Below, in pieces: positions 28,092 through 37,665 of a DNA stretch of 64,000 nucleotides (the stretch's first letter is position 1; the number at the start of each line of letters is the position of its first letter). The translations under genes were made by a program, and so were the position numbers. The notes under the pieces were generated by a model, which saw nothing but the letters and a program-made list of their open reading frames with translations, had not been told where the DNA came from and searched no databases. This stretch comes from Nitrospira sp. (GTDB taxonomy: Bacteria > Nitrospirota > Nitrospiria > Nitrospirales > Nitrospiraceae): positions 1-64,000 of the forward strand of contig JALDRG010000014.1 of assembly GCA_031315995.1 (NCBI GenBank). Reading direction: 5' to 3'.

Positions 28092-29531
28092 ATGCCGGCG
28101 CTGAACCGCTCTTTGAAATGGCTCTCTCTCTGTACGATCTTCGTGCTCTGTTTTGCGTTGCGCGTCGGTGTCGGAGCGGCCGTTGATGCGGCAGTGCCGG
28201 TGATCAAACGAGCGGATGTCTATTCAGACATTGCCGCGAATCTGACGCGAGGGCATGGTTTCGTGGCTGAACCGGGCGGCGCGCCCATTATGTGGCGCGC
28301 GCCGCTGTATCCGGCATTCCTGGCGGTGCTCTATGCGCTGTTCGGAGAGCATAACGAAACGGCCGTGTTTGTGGCGCAATCAGCCTTGGACGCGATCACC
28401 GCCATGCTGATCTTTTATTTGGGGGCACGGCTGTTCAGCGAGTCTGTCGGATTGGTCTCTGCGTTGATCTTCGCGCTGCATCCGCTGTCCGCGTATTACT
28501 CGCTCCGATTCCTGTCGGAACCGCTCTTTACCTTGGCATTCACGGCTGCGATTGCCGCCTGGATTGTGGCCGTGCGAGTCCGGCGCGTGATGGCTTATCT
28601 GGCCGTCGGCGCGCTGATCGCCCTCGCGGCGTTAGTGAAACCAGTGGCGTTGGGACTGTGGCCGCTTCTCATGGCCTGCGCCTGTTATCAGCTGCGGCGC
28701 GAGCCGCGTCGTGCGCTATCTGCCGCGATCGCATGGACCATCGCGTGCTTGATGGTCCTGGCTCCCTGGGCGGCTCGAAATTATCGGTTGACGGGCGAGT
28801 TGGTGGCGGTCGCGACCGGAGGAGGATATGCCCTCTGGCTGGGCAATCAGATGGTGAGCGAGGGGCTGGAAGATTGGGAAGTCGATGAGTCGACCCGGGC
28901 GCATTTGATCGAACGGCGCGATGTGGTGCTCGCGCCGGCAGGAAGTTCCGATCGCCCGCTTGTCTCCGTCTCGGATCGAGCCACGATCCGTTCGGCGACT
29001 GAGCCGGTCTACATCACGGTGCAAGAAGATCATGCATTCTCTCTGGCCGCCTGGCGGGAGATTGCCTCTCATCCGTTCGACAGCGCGTTGCTGACGGTTC
29101 GAAAAGTTTTTCGATTCTGGTTCAGAATCTTTCTCCCGGACAATCGCTGGGCGCAACCCTCCATCGTGCTGTTCCAAACGGTATTCCTGGCCCTTGCGGT
29201 GATGGGCATGCTGGAGGCTAGACGGCAGGGGGGAATCTTGCTCCCGCTCATGGTGCCGATCATCTTCCTCACGGCTGCTCATGCGCTGACATTTGCCACG
29301 ATTCGATACAGCATCCCCGCGCTTCCCGTCATGACTCTTCTGATGACAGTCGGGTTGCGCGTCGTCGTGCATAGACTGAACGAGCGATGGGGGGTGTCGC
29401 TCGGCCTGTCATGGCTCCGGTGGCTGCGGGCTGCGCCGAGTGGTGTCTCGGCGTCGTTGTATCGAGAGACCCCGTTCATGATGAGGCCTGCGCGGATGAA
29501 AGATTCTGACGGGAGCAAGAGCTGCGTATGA
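28092..29531 (+). CDS. GT39-like membrane glycosyltransferase (ArnT/PMT type)
   Basis: Polytopic membrane protein of 479 residues with about ten hydrophobic segments. The first loop holds the GT39/ArnT acidic motif region KRADVYSDIAANLTRG with the candidate catalytic Asp, and PIMWRAPLYPAFLAVLYALF follows, as in the PMT_2 family. These enzymes transfer a sugar from a polyprenyl-phosphate donor on the periplasmic side. Here it probably decorates the polymer or lipid carrier, which is inference. GGGGGAG at 28077-28083 precedes ATG 28092; the gene overlaps the next by 4 bases. Confidence 0.78.
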   Translation: MPALNRSLKWLSLCTIFVLCFALRVGVGAAVDAAVPVIKRADVYSDIAANLTRGHGFVAEPGGAPIMWRAPLYPAFLAVLYALFGEHNETAVFVAQSALDAITAMLIFYLGARLFSESVGLVSALIFALHPLSAYYSLRFLSEPLFTLAFTAAIAAWIVAVRVRRVMAYLAVGALIALAALVKPVALGLWPLLMACACYQLRREPRRALSAAIAWTIACLMVLAPWAARNYRLTGELVAVATGGGYALWLGNQMVSEGLEDWEVDESTRAHLIERRDVVLAPAGSSDRPLVSVSDRATIRSATEPVYITVQEDHAFSLAAWREIASHPFDSALLTVRKVFRFWFRIFLPDNRWAQPSIVLFQTVFLALAVMGMLEARRQGGILLPLMVPIIFLTAAHALTFATIRYSIPALPVMTLLMTVGLRVVVHRLNERWGVSLGLSWLRWLRAAPSGVSASLYRETPFMMRPARMKDSDGSKSCV

Positions 29532-30757
29532 AACAGATTCGGGTGCTGATCATCCGCAATTGTCGTGGCATCACCGGCATGACCGGAGGAGAGACCTATC
29601 TGCTCTCTTTGCTGAAAGGATTCGATCCGAAACAGGTTCGCTGTCTGTTGGTCTGCATCGTGAATCCTGCGCTGGGTGAAACATCCTGGTTGAAAGAATT
29701 GAAGCAGACCGGGTTCGAGTACGTCACGATCCCGATCGGGAATCCCTTCAACTTGAGTGATGTCTACACCGTCGCCTCGTTGATCAAGTCGTTTCAGGCC
29801 GATGTGGTCCACGCGTTGGATCACCGTTCCGATTTGGTCGGGATTCTCAGCGCGAGATTGACCGGTCGACCGGTCGTCGCCTCGTTTCTGGGGTGGGTGA
29901 ACTTCGAGAAAGGGTCCTGGCGAGCGACCGTGTATCCCGCAATCGATCGGATGATTCTCAAACGGCTGGATGCGGTGATTACCGATTCGGTGGCGATCGG
30001 GACCGAATTACGAATGCGAGAGCAGGACCCGCCCGTCGTCGCGATCCGAAACGGCATCGATACCAAATGGTTCGATCCCACTCGCATGCTCGCGCCCTCT
30101 TCGGTGACCGATTTTGCCAAAGGCGGTGATGTTGTCTTCGGGATGGTGGGACGCATTCATCCGGTGAAGGGGCATCTGAATTTCTTGAAGGCGGCGCGGA
30201 CGGTCTTGGATCGCTATCCTCGCAGCCGATTCGTGATTGTGGGGACCGTGCTTCCGGGATTTGAGTCGTATCGACAGACGCTTGTCGATTGGATCGCCGA
30301 GCATGATTTGGGATCGGCTGTGCTCATGGCGCATGTCTCGCTCTCTGAAATTCCCGCCGTGTTTGCCTGTCTCGATGTATTGGTGGCGCCGTCCTTCGCC
30401 GAGAGTTTCAGCTTCACGTTGCTTGAAGGCATGGCGATGGAAAAAGCGGTGGTGAGTTCAGCGGTCGGAGGGGCCGGTGAAATGATCACCCACGGCGAAA
30501 CAGGGTATCTGATACCGGTCGACGATGTGCCTCGGTTGGCCGAGACCATGCTGATGCTGAGAGGCGCCCCGGAAAAGGTGCGCGAAGTAGGCATGCGTGC
30601 GCGCCAAAAAATTATCAATGACTTGGGAATCGACGCAATGGCGGGGCGAACCGCTGAGGTTTACCTCAGATTGATCGAGTTCAAGGACCGGAAAGCGAAC
30701 AGCTTCGCACAGCAGCACCGGTTGCGCGAGCAGCTGGACATGATCAGCGCCAAGTAA
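29528..30757 (+). CDS. Family 4 glycosyltransferase
   Basis: GT-B glycosyltransferase of 409 residues. The N-terminal domain has GGETYLLSLLKGF and VVHALDHRSDLVG. The C-terminal domain carries RNGIDTKWFDP, VGRIHPVKGHLNFLKAA and the donor site stretch FAESFSFTLLEGMAMEKAVV with conserved Glu residues. It probably adds one sugar of the repeat unit. The start overlaps the GT39 gene by 4 bases. Donor and linkage cannot be read. Confidence 0.88.
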   Translation: MKQIRVLIIRNCRGITGMTGGETYLLSLLKGFDPKQVRCLLVCIVNPALGETSWLKELKQTGFEYVTIPIGNPFNLSDVYTVASLIKSFQADVVHALDHRSDLVGILSARLTGRPVVASFLGWVNFEKGSWRATVYPAIDRMILKRLDAVITDSVAIGTELRMREQDPPVVAIRNGIDTKWFDPTRMLAPSSVTDFAKGGDVVFGMVGRIHPVKGHLNFLKAARTVLDRYPRSRFVIVGTVLPGFESYRQTLVDWIAEHDLGSAVLMAHVSLSEIPAVFACLDVLVAPSFAESFSFTLLEGMAMEKAVVSSAVGGAGEMITHGETGYLIPVDDVPRLAETMLMLRGAPEKVREVGMRARQKIINDLGIDAMAGRTAEVYLRLIEFKDRKANSFAQQHRLREQLDMISAK

Positions 30758-30786
30758 GTCGTCGAGGATATTCAACTGGATTGGTT

Positions 30787-31749
30787 ATGGCGATGAAAAT
30801 TCTGATTACGGGATCGCAAGGGTTTCTCGGCAAGAGTCTAGCCCACTTTGCCGTCAAGAGCGGCCACCAGGTGCTGGGTGTCGCGCGTTCGGAATCGAGC
30901 GACCTGATTGCCGGAATGGGATTCAGATGCTGTGCCCTGGAGCAGGCGGGTTTTCTCGACGTGCTCAACGGCTTTGCTCCGGATGTCGTGGTTCATGCGG
31001 CCGGTTCTGCATCGGTGGGCTATTCGTTTCAACAGCCGCGAGAGGATTTTCTAATGGCCGTCGAGACGTGGGCGTCCGTGCTGGATGCGGTTCGGAAGGC
31101 CGATGTGAATCCGTTGGTCATTTTCCCATCCAGTGCATCCGTCTATGGGAATCCGACCCGCTTGCCGGTACCCGAAGGGGCGAGCCTCCGTCCAATTTCT
31201 CCCTACGGGTTTCATAAGGTTATTTGTGAGCAACTGGCACAAGAATATGTGCAGTGCTTCGGCCTGAATGTGGTGGCCGCCAGGTTGTTCTCGACCATCG
31301 GTCCGTATCAGCAGCGCTTGCTGGTGTGGGAACTGTTCCGGCAGGCGATCGACGACAACCCGTATCTAACCATTCAAGGCACAGGGACTGAAACGCGCGA
31401 CTTTCTACATATCGACGATATCTGCCGCTATTTCCTGGGTATTGCAGGACGTGAGCCGAAAGGCTTTTGGGCGGTGAATGTAGCCTCGGGTGTCTCGACA
31501 TCCGTGAGAACCATGGCGGAGGTCGTGACGCATCTGGTCGGCAGCCGAAAGACCATTGTTACCTTGAATAGGGAGTTACCGGGCGATCCCAAACAGTGGC
31601 AGGCCGATACCTCGTTGTTGTTGGATGTCGTGCCATATCAGCCGGACGACATCACAAAAGGCCTGGAGCGTTGTGTGGGACATTGGTCGGCTGACCTCCC
31701 GTTGTTCGCTGAGAAGGCGCTGCGTGGTGGGTTGGAAAGCACGTCGTGA
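30787..31749 (+). CDS. NAD-dependent epimerase/dehydratase (extended SDR)
   Basis: Sugar-nucleotide modifying enzyme of about 320 residues. The cofactor loop ITGSQGFLGKS is at the N-terminus, FPSSASVYGNP carries the catalytic Ser/Thr region and YGFHKVICEQ the YxxxK pair. ETRDFLHIDDICRYF is typical for UDP-sugar 4-epimerases and related reductases. Substrate is not determined; within the locus it provides a precursor. Starts at TTG 30781, ATG 30787 or ATG 30793 are possible, none with a strong ribosome-binding site. Confidence 0.85.
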   Translation: MAMKILITGSQGFLGKSLAHFAVKSGHQVLGVARSESSDLIAGMGFRCCALEQAGFLDVLNGFAPDVVVHAAGSASVGYSFQQPREDFLMAVETWASVLDAVRKADVNPLVIFPSSASVYGNPTRLPVPEGASLRPISPYGFHKVICEQLAQEYVQCFGLNVVAARLFSTIGPYQQRLLVWELFRQAIDDNPYLTIQGTGTETRDFLHIDDICRYFLGIAGREPKGFWAVNVASGVSTSVRTMAEVVTHLVGSRKTIVTLNRELPGDPKQWQADTSLLLDVVPYQPDDITKGLERCVGHWSADLPLFAEKALRGGLESTS

Positions 31750-31770
31750 AGGGGCGGGTGTAGCGCAGAC

Positions 31771-33081
31771 ATGCAGATCAAATGGTCTGGCATAAAAGTG
31801 TTGTCTCAGCAGGCCGCTCTGGTCTTTACGGGCAAAATGACCGGGGCTTGCCTGGGGTTTGTGATGAGCCTGCTCGTCGCGCGCTGGATGGGGCCGGAAG
31901 AGTTCGGATTGTTCTCCCTGTTCATCGTGATTCTGATCTTCGGCAACGACGTCCTCGGAGATGGGTTGAGCCCGGGGGTGGTGCGGTTTTACTCCATGTA
32001 TCGGCCAGCAGATCCCTCCAAGGCGGCTGAAGTGCTCACCAATGCTCTCGCGCTGAGGATTCTGCTCGGGATTCCGGTTGTCGTGGTCGGAGTGACCGTG
32101 GGGGCGTCATGCGCGGAGCGCGTGTTTCATAGCCACGCGTATGTGCTCCCGGTGGTGTTGGGTCTGGTCGGCTCATTTGGTGCGGCGTTGTGGAGTTTCA
32201 ACCTCTCGGTGTGGCAGGCCCGTGAAGAGTTCGGGACGTATGGGGTGATGATGGCGCTGGTGAATACTCTGAGGGTTCTCAGTCTGCCGGTATTGTCCCT
32301 GGGAGGATATCTCACGCTGGGCGGAATCATGGGGTCTCACGTTGTCGTCTATTTCCTCTGTGCGCTATCCGGTATGTGGGCGCTACGCGGACATTTGGCA
32401 CAGGTTCGTATCAACGGTGCATTGTTACGAGAACTCTTTCGATTCAGTAAGTGGCCGGCAATGGCCAGTCTCTGCTTCCTCCTTCAAGTCAACCTGGGCG
32501 TTCCGGTTCTCAGCTATTTCGCGGATGCCCGCGAAGCCGGCCTCTATGGCGCCGGGTCCTCCTTGTTGATGGGAGTGGATTTTTTGACGCTCAGCTTGTT
32601 GACGGCGTTACTTCCGAAGGTCAGCCGGTTGTCCGGGATCGAACAATGCCGATCCTATGTGCAACGCTCCTTTCCCGCATATGCACTCATTGCGGTCGCA
32701 TTGTTTCCCCTTCTATTTTTTGCGCGGCCGCTCGTCCTTGGGTTGTTCGGTTCGGCCTACGAGGGCACCATCGATGTCTTTCAGATCTTGTTTGTCGGCA
32801 CGCTGGGGACATTGGTGACGCATCCCTTGTATCTGGTTCTCTACACGATGAATCGGCCGTATCTGCACACGCTATCCGGGATCGTGGGCTTAGTCGCCTG
32901 GGTGTTGACGGCCGTCTGGCTCATTCCGCAATTCGGGGCCGTCGGGGCCGCGTGGACCACGCTGTGTTCTCGTCTTGTCCAGTCGCTGATGATCGTTGGC
33001 ATTCTTTGGCATGTTTTGGGACTCGGTAGATCGTCTGGATTGGCGGCGCGCTCGGTCATGCCGGACGTAAGAGGATCATGA
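31771..33081 (+). CDS. Polysaccharide flippase (Wzx/MATE-like)
   Basis: Membrane protein of 436 residues with 12 or so hydrophobic segments; the N-terminus (GKMTGACLGFVMSLLVARWM then GPEEFGLFSLF) is typical of the oligosaccharide flippase family. It should move undecaprenyl-linked repeat units to the periplasmic side. Next to an O-antigen ligase/polymerase, a Wzz-type protein and Wza, this points to a Wzx/Wzy-type pathway. Its stop overlaps the next start by 4 bases. Confidence 0.88.
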   Translation: MQIKWSGIKVLSQQAALVFTGKMTGACLGFVMSLLVARWMGPEEFGLFSLFIVILIFGNDVLGDGLSPGVVRFYSMYRPADPSKAAEVLTNALALRILLGIPVVVVGVTVGASCAERVFHSHAYVLPVVLGLVGSFGAALWSFNLSVWQAREEFGTYGVMMALVNTLRVLSLPVLSLGGYLTLGGIMGSHVVVYFLCALSGMWALRGHLAQVRINGALLRELFRFSKWPAMASLCFLLQVNLGVPVLSYFADAREAGLYGAGSSLLMGVDFLTLSLLTALLPKVSRLSGIEQCRSYVQRSFPAYALIAVALFPLLFFARPLVLGLFGSAYEGTIDVFQILFVGTLGTLVTHPLYLVLYTMNRPYLHTLSGIVGLVAWVLTAVWLIPQFGAVGAAWTTLCSRLVQSLMIVGILWHVLGLGRSSGLAARSVMPDVRGS

Positions 33082-34586
33082 AATTGGGAGCGACGACTTA
33101 TACTGTTCCGACTCTGGTGGGCGCGACTCTGGGCGCTTCCGTCTTGGCGCTCTCGACCAAAGCCCTTGCCTTGGTGATTGCGGGCAGTGCATTTATCGGA
33201 ATGATGGCCTCGGCCGCGTTCCCCTATTTTATCCTGGTCGCCACAATTCCGGTGCAGGTTGATTTATTGGGGGGTGTGACAGTCACCAAGCTGATCACAC
33301 CGTTGGCCATAGGCATGGTGACCATCAATGCGCTGATCCATCGCGGACCCTGGCCGGTTCTTTTGCGATGGCCTGCAGGCTACCTTGCCGGCATGTTCTT
33401 TTTGACCTCGCTGTTGTCTCTCGTCGGAGGGAACTTGCACGGATTTCCCGGCGAGGCGGCTAAGGTTCCTGTCTATGGGGCGCTGTTCTTCCTGACCCTG
33501 ACCTTTAATCGAACCGCCGATGATCTCCGTCGCCTCTTGTGGGTGATCACGATTACCGGTGTCGGTGAGGCGCTCATTACGGCGGCCCAGGTCCACTACG
33601 GTTTTGTGATGCCAGGAGATTGGCGAAGGAACGTCGGTCTTCCCAGCGAAGGGGGAGTAGACGGGGCATTTATGTCCATATCGGAAGGAAAGGTTCGTGC
33701 CGAGGGTACCACCGCTCATCCGATTTTTCTCGCAAGTTTCTTTTTGATGGCCATGCCTTGCACAACGTTCCTTCTTTTCCATGAGAAACATCCATGGGTG
33801 AAGGCCTCGCTTGCGGCTATGCTCTGCCTCATGGGCTATGCCTGGGTGTACACGTTTGCGAGAAGTTCGGTCGTCGGTTTCGTCTTTCTCATCTTGGTTG
33901 CCCTGTGGTTTCAGTCCAAGCTCGTGCGGAAGCTGTCGGTGATTGCGCTCGTGCTGGTTCTGGCCGGAGGTCTGAGTTACCAGGTTGTCTCGGAATGGTT
34001 TCAGGCCGGGGTACATACCGTAGAGAGTCAGAGCCTGTTCGGCAAGGCTGATCTGAACGAAAGCAGCGGGAGCTTCGCTTTTCGACGTGAGTCGATCGTC
34101 GGTGGCTGGAATCTTTTTCTGGCTTACCCTTGGTTTGGTGTCGGATTCGGACAGGCTATCAATCATTACGTGAAGTATTTGCCTTCATGGGCCGACCATT
34201 ATTATCACCCCGCGGTGATCCACAATATGTTTCTCGAAGTGGCGAGTGAGCTGGGAGTTTTCGCTCTTTCGGCGTTCATCGGCATGTGGGCGTGGGCGTT
34301 CGTGTGCCTTAAACGCGGGCTCCGTATTCCAGCTCTGCGTTCTTATGCGGTCTTGTTGACGAGTCTTCTCGTTGGGCAAATCGCGTTTTTGATGATCACG
34401 CCGATGGTGCGCGAGATTTGGCTGACGTTGCCCATGGCCATGGCGATCGGACACATGGCTAGGTCGAACGCATCACCCGAGGGCGGGTTCTTCTCCGTGC
34501 GAGTCGATGAGGCAAAGCCGCAGCAAGTGTGGAGAGATGAGCGTGCGAACCGCCTGTCTGGTGCCAGGCCTGAAATGAGGACATGA
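33078..34586 (+). CDS. O-antigen ligase/polymerase family protein (Wzy/WaaL type)
   Basis: Membrane protein of 502 residues with about ten hydrophobic segments and a larger periplasmic loop. The C-terminal signature GVGFGQAINHY followed by HNMFLEVASELGVFALSAF is that of the Wzy_C/WaaL family, in which a conserved His is functional. It most likely polymerises lipid-linked repeat units, given the adjacent flippase. A ligase role cannot be excluded. The last 50 residues are hydrophilic. The stop overlaps the next ATG by 4 bases. Confidence 0.82.
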   Translation: MKLGATTYTVPTLVGATLGASVLALSTKALALVIAGSAFIGMMASAAFPYFILVATIPVQVDLLGGVTVTKLITPLAIGMVTINALIHRGPWPVLLRWPAGYLAGMFFLTSLLSLVGGNLHGFPGEAAKVPVYGALFFLTLTFNRTADDLRRLLWVITITGVGEALITAAQVHYGFVMPGDWRRNVGLPSEGGVDGAFMSISEGKVRAEGTTAHPIFLASFFLMAMPCTTFLLFHEKHPWVKASLAAMLCLMGYAWVYTFARSSVVGFVFLILVALWFQSKLVRKLSVIALVLVLAGGLSYQVVSEWFQAGVHTVESQSLFGKADLNESSGSFAFRRESIVGGWNLFLAYPWFGVGFGQAINHYVKYLPSWADHYYHPAVIHNMFLEVASELGVFALSAFIGMWAWAFVCLKRGLRIPALRSYAVLLTSLLVGQIAFLMITPMVREIWLTLPMAMAIGHMARSNASPEGGFFSVRVDEAKPQQVWRDERANRLSGARPEMRT

Positions 34587-35590
34587 TGGAAATTCGTGTG
34601 ACGGTCGTCATTCCAGCGTACAACGCCACAAAGACGATTCATGACGGCCTGGAATCGTTCGCCCGGCAATCATTTCCGGCCGCGGAGGTGGAGCTCATCA
34701 TCGTCGATGATGGATCGACGGATGGCACGCCTGAATATATCGAGCAATGTGTCAGGGACTGGGGACCTAACCGGCCCCGAGTCCGAGTCATTCGCCAGAT
34801 CCATCAAGGTCCGGCTGCGGCGAGAAATCTCGGTGCGGTGGAGGCGCAGGGCGAGTTTCTGCTCTTCACCGACGCCGACTGTGTCCCCCATGCTGACTGG
34901 ATAAAGGAGATGGTGGCGCCGTTTGCCTCGTCCGAAATCGCGGCCGTCAAGGGTGCCTACAAGACCAGACAAACCAGTCTCGTGGCCCGGTTCGCGCAGG
35001 CCGAGTTCGAGGCTCGGTATCGTCAACTCGCGACTGTCGAATACGTGGACGTAGTGTTCTCCTATTCGGCGGGTTTCCGCCGGGAGGTGTTTCGCACGAT
35101 CGGGGGTTTCGACACCAGTTTTCCCGTTGCCGACAACGAAGATACGGACCTCTCCTATCGGGTCGCGACGGCAGGCTACAAAATCAAGTTTAATCCAGCG
35201 GCAATTGTCTATCACCAACATCCGGCGACACTGAAACAATATCTCCGGAAGAAACATAGCCGGGCCTACTGGCGGGTCATGGTGTACAAGCGGTTTCCGG
35301 GCAAGGCCATTCGCGATTCCTATACTCCACAAACGCTCAAGCTTCAGATCGGTTCGGTGGTGCTGGCTGCGGGAGCGATCGCGTTGATACCTCTTGTGCC
35401 TCATGCCATCTATGTCGCGGCACTGTCCGGCGTCCTCTTCACGGCCACGGCGGTGCCGTTTCTGTGGCAACTGCCCCGCGAGGATCCAGGATTACGCATC
35501 GCCGCGCCATTTCTCTTGATGTGCCGAGCCGCCGTCATGGCGTCCGGACTGATGCGAACCGTGCCGTTATTGATGAGCAAGACGAATTAA
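34583..35590 (+). CDS. Family 2 glycosyltransferase
   Basis: GT-A transferase of 335 residues. VVIPAYNATKTIHDGLESF and IIVDDGSTDGT bind the nucleotide, TDADCVP supplies the DxD metal site, and DNEDTDLSYRVA is the acceptor/base region. Two or three hydrophobic segments at the C-terminus (about 258-330) anchor it in the membrane. It probably builds the repeat unit. A tandem ATGATG start at 34583 follows ATGAGG, overlapping the polymerase gene. Confidence 0.88.
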   Translation: MMEIRVTVVIPAYNATKTIHDGLESFARQSFPAAEVELIIVDDGSTDGTPEYIEQCVRDWGPNRPRVRVIRQIHQGPAAARNLGAVEAQGEFLLFTDADCVPHADWIKEMVAPFASSEIAAVKGAYKTRQTSLVARFAQAEFEARYRQLATVEYVDVVFSYSAGFRREVFRTIGGFDTSFPVADNEDTDLSYRVATAGYKIKFNPAAIVYHQHPATLKQYLRKKHSRAYWRVMVYKRFPGKAIRDSYTPQTLKLQIGSVVLAAGAIALIPLVPHAIYVAALSGVLFTATAVPFLWQLPREDPGLRIAAPFLLMCRAAVMASGLMRTVPLLMSKTN

Positions 35591-35621
35591 GATTTTTTTG
35601 TTACTTGGAGGGAGGCGAGTC

Positions 35622-36224
35622 ATGCGAGGTATTCTTCACGCAAGCTGGGCGGTGTGTTTCATGGTCCTGTGCTTGGCGACCGTGGTGCAGGCATCCGAGA
35701 CCGAGCCGGTTGTTGTTGCGTCTCCGGAAGCGGGGTGGAGCGGTCCGTTTCGCTTGGGGGCGGGCGATGTGCTCAACGTCTTCATCTGGAAGCACAAAGA
35801 GTTGTCGACCATTGTCACCGTTCGTCCCGATGGAAAATTCAACTATCCGTTGATCGGAGAGATTGAGGCCAAGGGGCTCACGCTGGGAGAGATCGAGGAG
35901 CGGATCAATAAGCAGCTCAAGCAGCATATCCAAGATCCGCAGGTCACGGTGATCCTGGAGGCGACCCATAGTTTTCGCATCTTCGTTCTGGGGGAAGTGA
36001 TGCAGCCGGGCGTCTTTGATCTCAAGGGGCCGGTGACCGTCATTCAGGCGCTGGCGATGGCCCGAGGGCTGACTACGTTTGCGTCTCGGAACAAGATCTT
36101 CATCGTCAACCCCGCGCGCGGCAACGAGCAACGCATTCCGTTCAGCTACAGCAAATTTGTTCAGGGAGAAGACACGAATCAGAATGTGATGCTTCGGCCG
36201 GGAGACACGGTGATCGTCCCTTAG
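35622..36224 (+). CDS. Wza-type polysaccharide export protein
   Basis: Outer-membrane polysaccharide exporter component of 200 residues. A signal peptide ending VVQA is followed by the Poly_export domain (FRLGAGDVLNVFIWKHKELS, then VRPDGKFNYPLIGEI) and a SLBB domain (FVLGEVMQPGVFDLKGPVTV). No lipobox cysteine is seen, unlike E. coli Wza, and the protein is short, so it belongs to the compact Poly_export group. GGAGGGAGG at 35607-35615 gives a strong start at 35622; a T-rich stretch precedes it. Confidence 0.9.
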   Translation: MRGILHASWAVCFMVLCLATVVQASETEPVVVASPEAGWSGPFRLGAGDVLNVFIWKHKELSTIVTVRPDGKFNYPLIGEIEAKGLTLGEIEERINKQLKQHIQDPQVTVILEATHSFRIFVLGEVMQPGVFDLKGPVTVIQALAMARGLTTFASRNKIFIVNPARGNEQRIPFSYSKFVQGEDTNQNVMLRPGDTVIVP

Positions 36225-36266
36225 TGTGTGTGACGGCTGAACTGTTCTGGACGAAAGCGAAGTCGA

Positions 36267-37619
36267 GTGCCACAGAAAAGTGAGTGTCCGGCCGCACCTG
36301 CGGGCGGCGTAAGCGAGCGAGGAACCGTTTGGAATGGGGTAGCGGGAGTGGCTGAGTCGGCCTTCCGCTTGTTGCGGCTTCCACTGGCCGGAATGGTATT
36401 AGCCTCTGGTACATGGTTGTTTCCGCCGATACTCTTTGCGCAGGACTCGGATAACACGGAGTTTGTTCGTCCACAGCGTGAGTTCGGTGAGTTACCGTCC
36501 TGGCAGAATCAAATGGGGTATGACCGGATGCCTGTGTCGGAAAAATTGCTGTTAGGCGCTCCGATTCGCCGTGAGGGATTGACGCCTCGGCTCACGCTCA
36601 CTGAAGAATATACAGACAACGTCTTTTTCACCGCGCGCAACCGCGGGACCGATTACATCACCAAGATTGCGCCGGGGTTGGGTTATCGGTCTTCAGGGCG
36701 CGATGGACAACTCTCCGTTGACTACTCGGTGGAGTCCAGAGTTTACGCGAACAATATCAATCAGAACAGAGCGGTATCGCGACAGAACGGCGAGCTGTTT
36801 GGAATCTGGAACCTGTCCGATCGGACATCTCTGACCGTGTTTGACCGCTTCGAATCATTCCAAGACCCAACGGAACAGCAGATTCCCGGTATCCTTGGCG
36901 CATTCGGACGCACGTCGATCAACATCGCTGCCTTGATGGTGAAGCATCGCCTCACCCCATCCGTGGATCTCCTGGCGAACTATGGAAATTTTCGCTGGTC
37001 TGTCGATGCACCCGGTGCCATCGACAGTATGACCCACGAAGGCGAGGTGGGGGCGAGAGTGCGGGAGACGCAGTGGGGGCGTACCACGGTGAAGTACCGA
37101 TTTCGATTCTTTGATTTCCAACAGGGGCGCGATTTTCAGTCGCATTCCGCGCTGATCACTCAGGAAATGGATTTATCAGAGACGCTGGTGGTCAGCGGAA
37201 CGATTGGTGCGGTTCGTGTGGAGCCGGATCCTTCGACGGTCGAGGTTCTCGCACAGGCGTCCATCAAAAAGTCGCTCGGCGACGCGTTGTATGAGCTGAG
37301 TTATATGCGCGATGTGTTTCCTCCTTCGGGAGGACTCAGTCAACCACTCGTCGGAGATTTTGTGCGCGCGTCGACCAAGATCCGTCTGGCGAACAATTTT
37401 CTCTTTGATGCCGGGCTGACGTGGATTCTTACCAGTACCAGCTCAGATGATTTGACGGTGCACACGTTGAAATGGAATGTCGGCATTTCCTACACGCCCG
37501 CATCGTGGCTTGTGGCTCGGCTGGGGTACGACATGTTCGATCAGCGGGAAGACATTCTAGGCACGTCCGCGAATCGTCTGGCGAACAAGGTTAGTCTGCG
37601 AATGATCGCGACATTCTGA
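36267..37619 (+). CDS. Outer-membrane beta-barrel protein of the polysaccharide locus
   Basis: Predicted outer-membrane protein. A signal peptide (LLRLPLAGMVLASGTWLFPP then ILFAQ) precedes alternating amphipathic strands: LTPRLTLTEEYTDNVFFTA, RTSLTVFDRFESF, and a final strand ending in Phe (KVSLRMIATF), the usual barrel end. It resembles the barrel proteins that accompany exopolysaccharide export clusters, with a possible role in secretion across the outer membrane. GTG 36267 and GTG 36348 are both possible; the latter places the signal peptide right at the N-terminus. Confidence 0.72.
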   Translation: MPQKSECPAAPAGGVSERGTVWNGVAGVAESAFRLLRLPLAGMVLASGTWLFPPILFAQDSDNTEFVRPQREFGELPSWQNQMGYDRMPVSEKLLLGAPIRREGLTPRLTLTEEYTDNVFFTARNRGTDYITKIAPGLGYRSSGRDGQLSVDYSVESRVYANNINQNRAVSRQNGELFGIWNLSDRTSLTVFDRFESFQDPTEQQIPGILGAFGRTSINIAALMVKHRLTPSVDLLANYGNFRWSVDAPGAIDSMTHEGEVGARVRETQWGRTTVKYRFRFFDFQQGRDFQSHSALITQEMDLSETLVVSGTIGAVRVEPDPSTVEVLAQASIKKSLGDALYELSYMRDVFPPSGGLSQPLVGDFVRASTKIRLANNFLFDAGLTWILTSTSSDDLTVHTLKWNVGISYTPASWLVARLGYDMFDQREDILGTSANRLANKVSLRMIATF

Positions 37620-37665
37620 CGTGGTGTACGAGCGTATGTTCCGATGAAACCTGGTGAGGCATCGC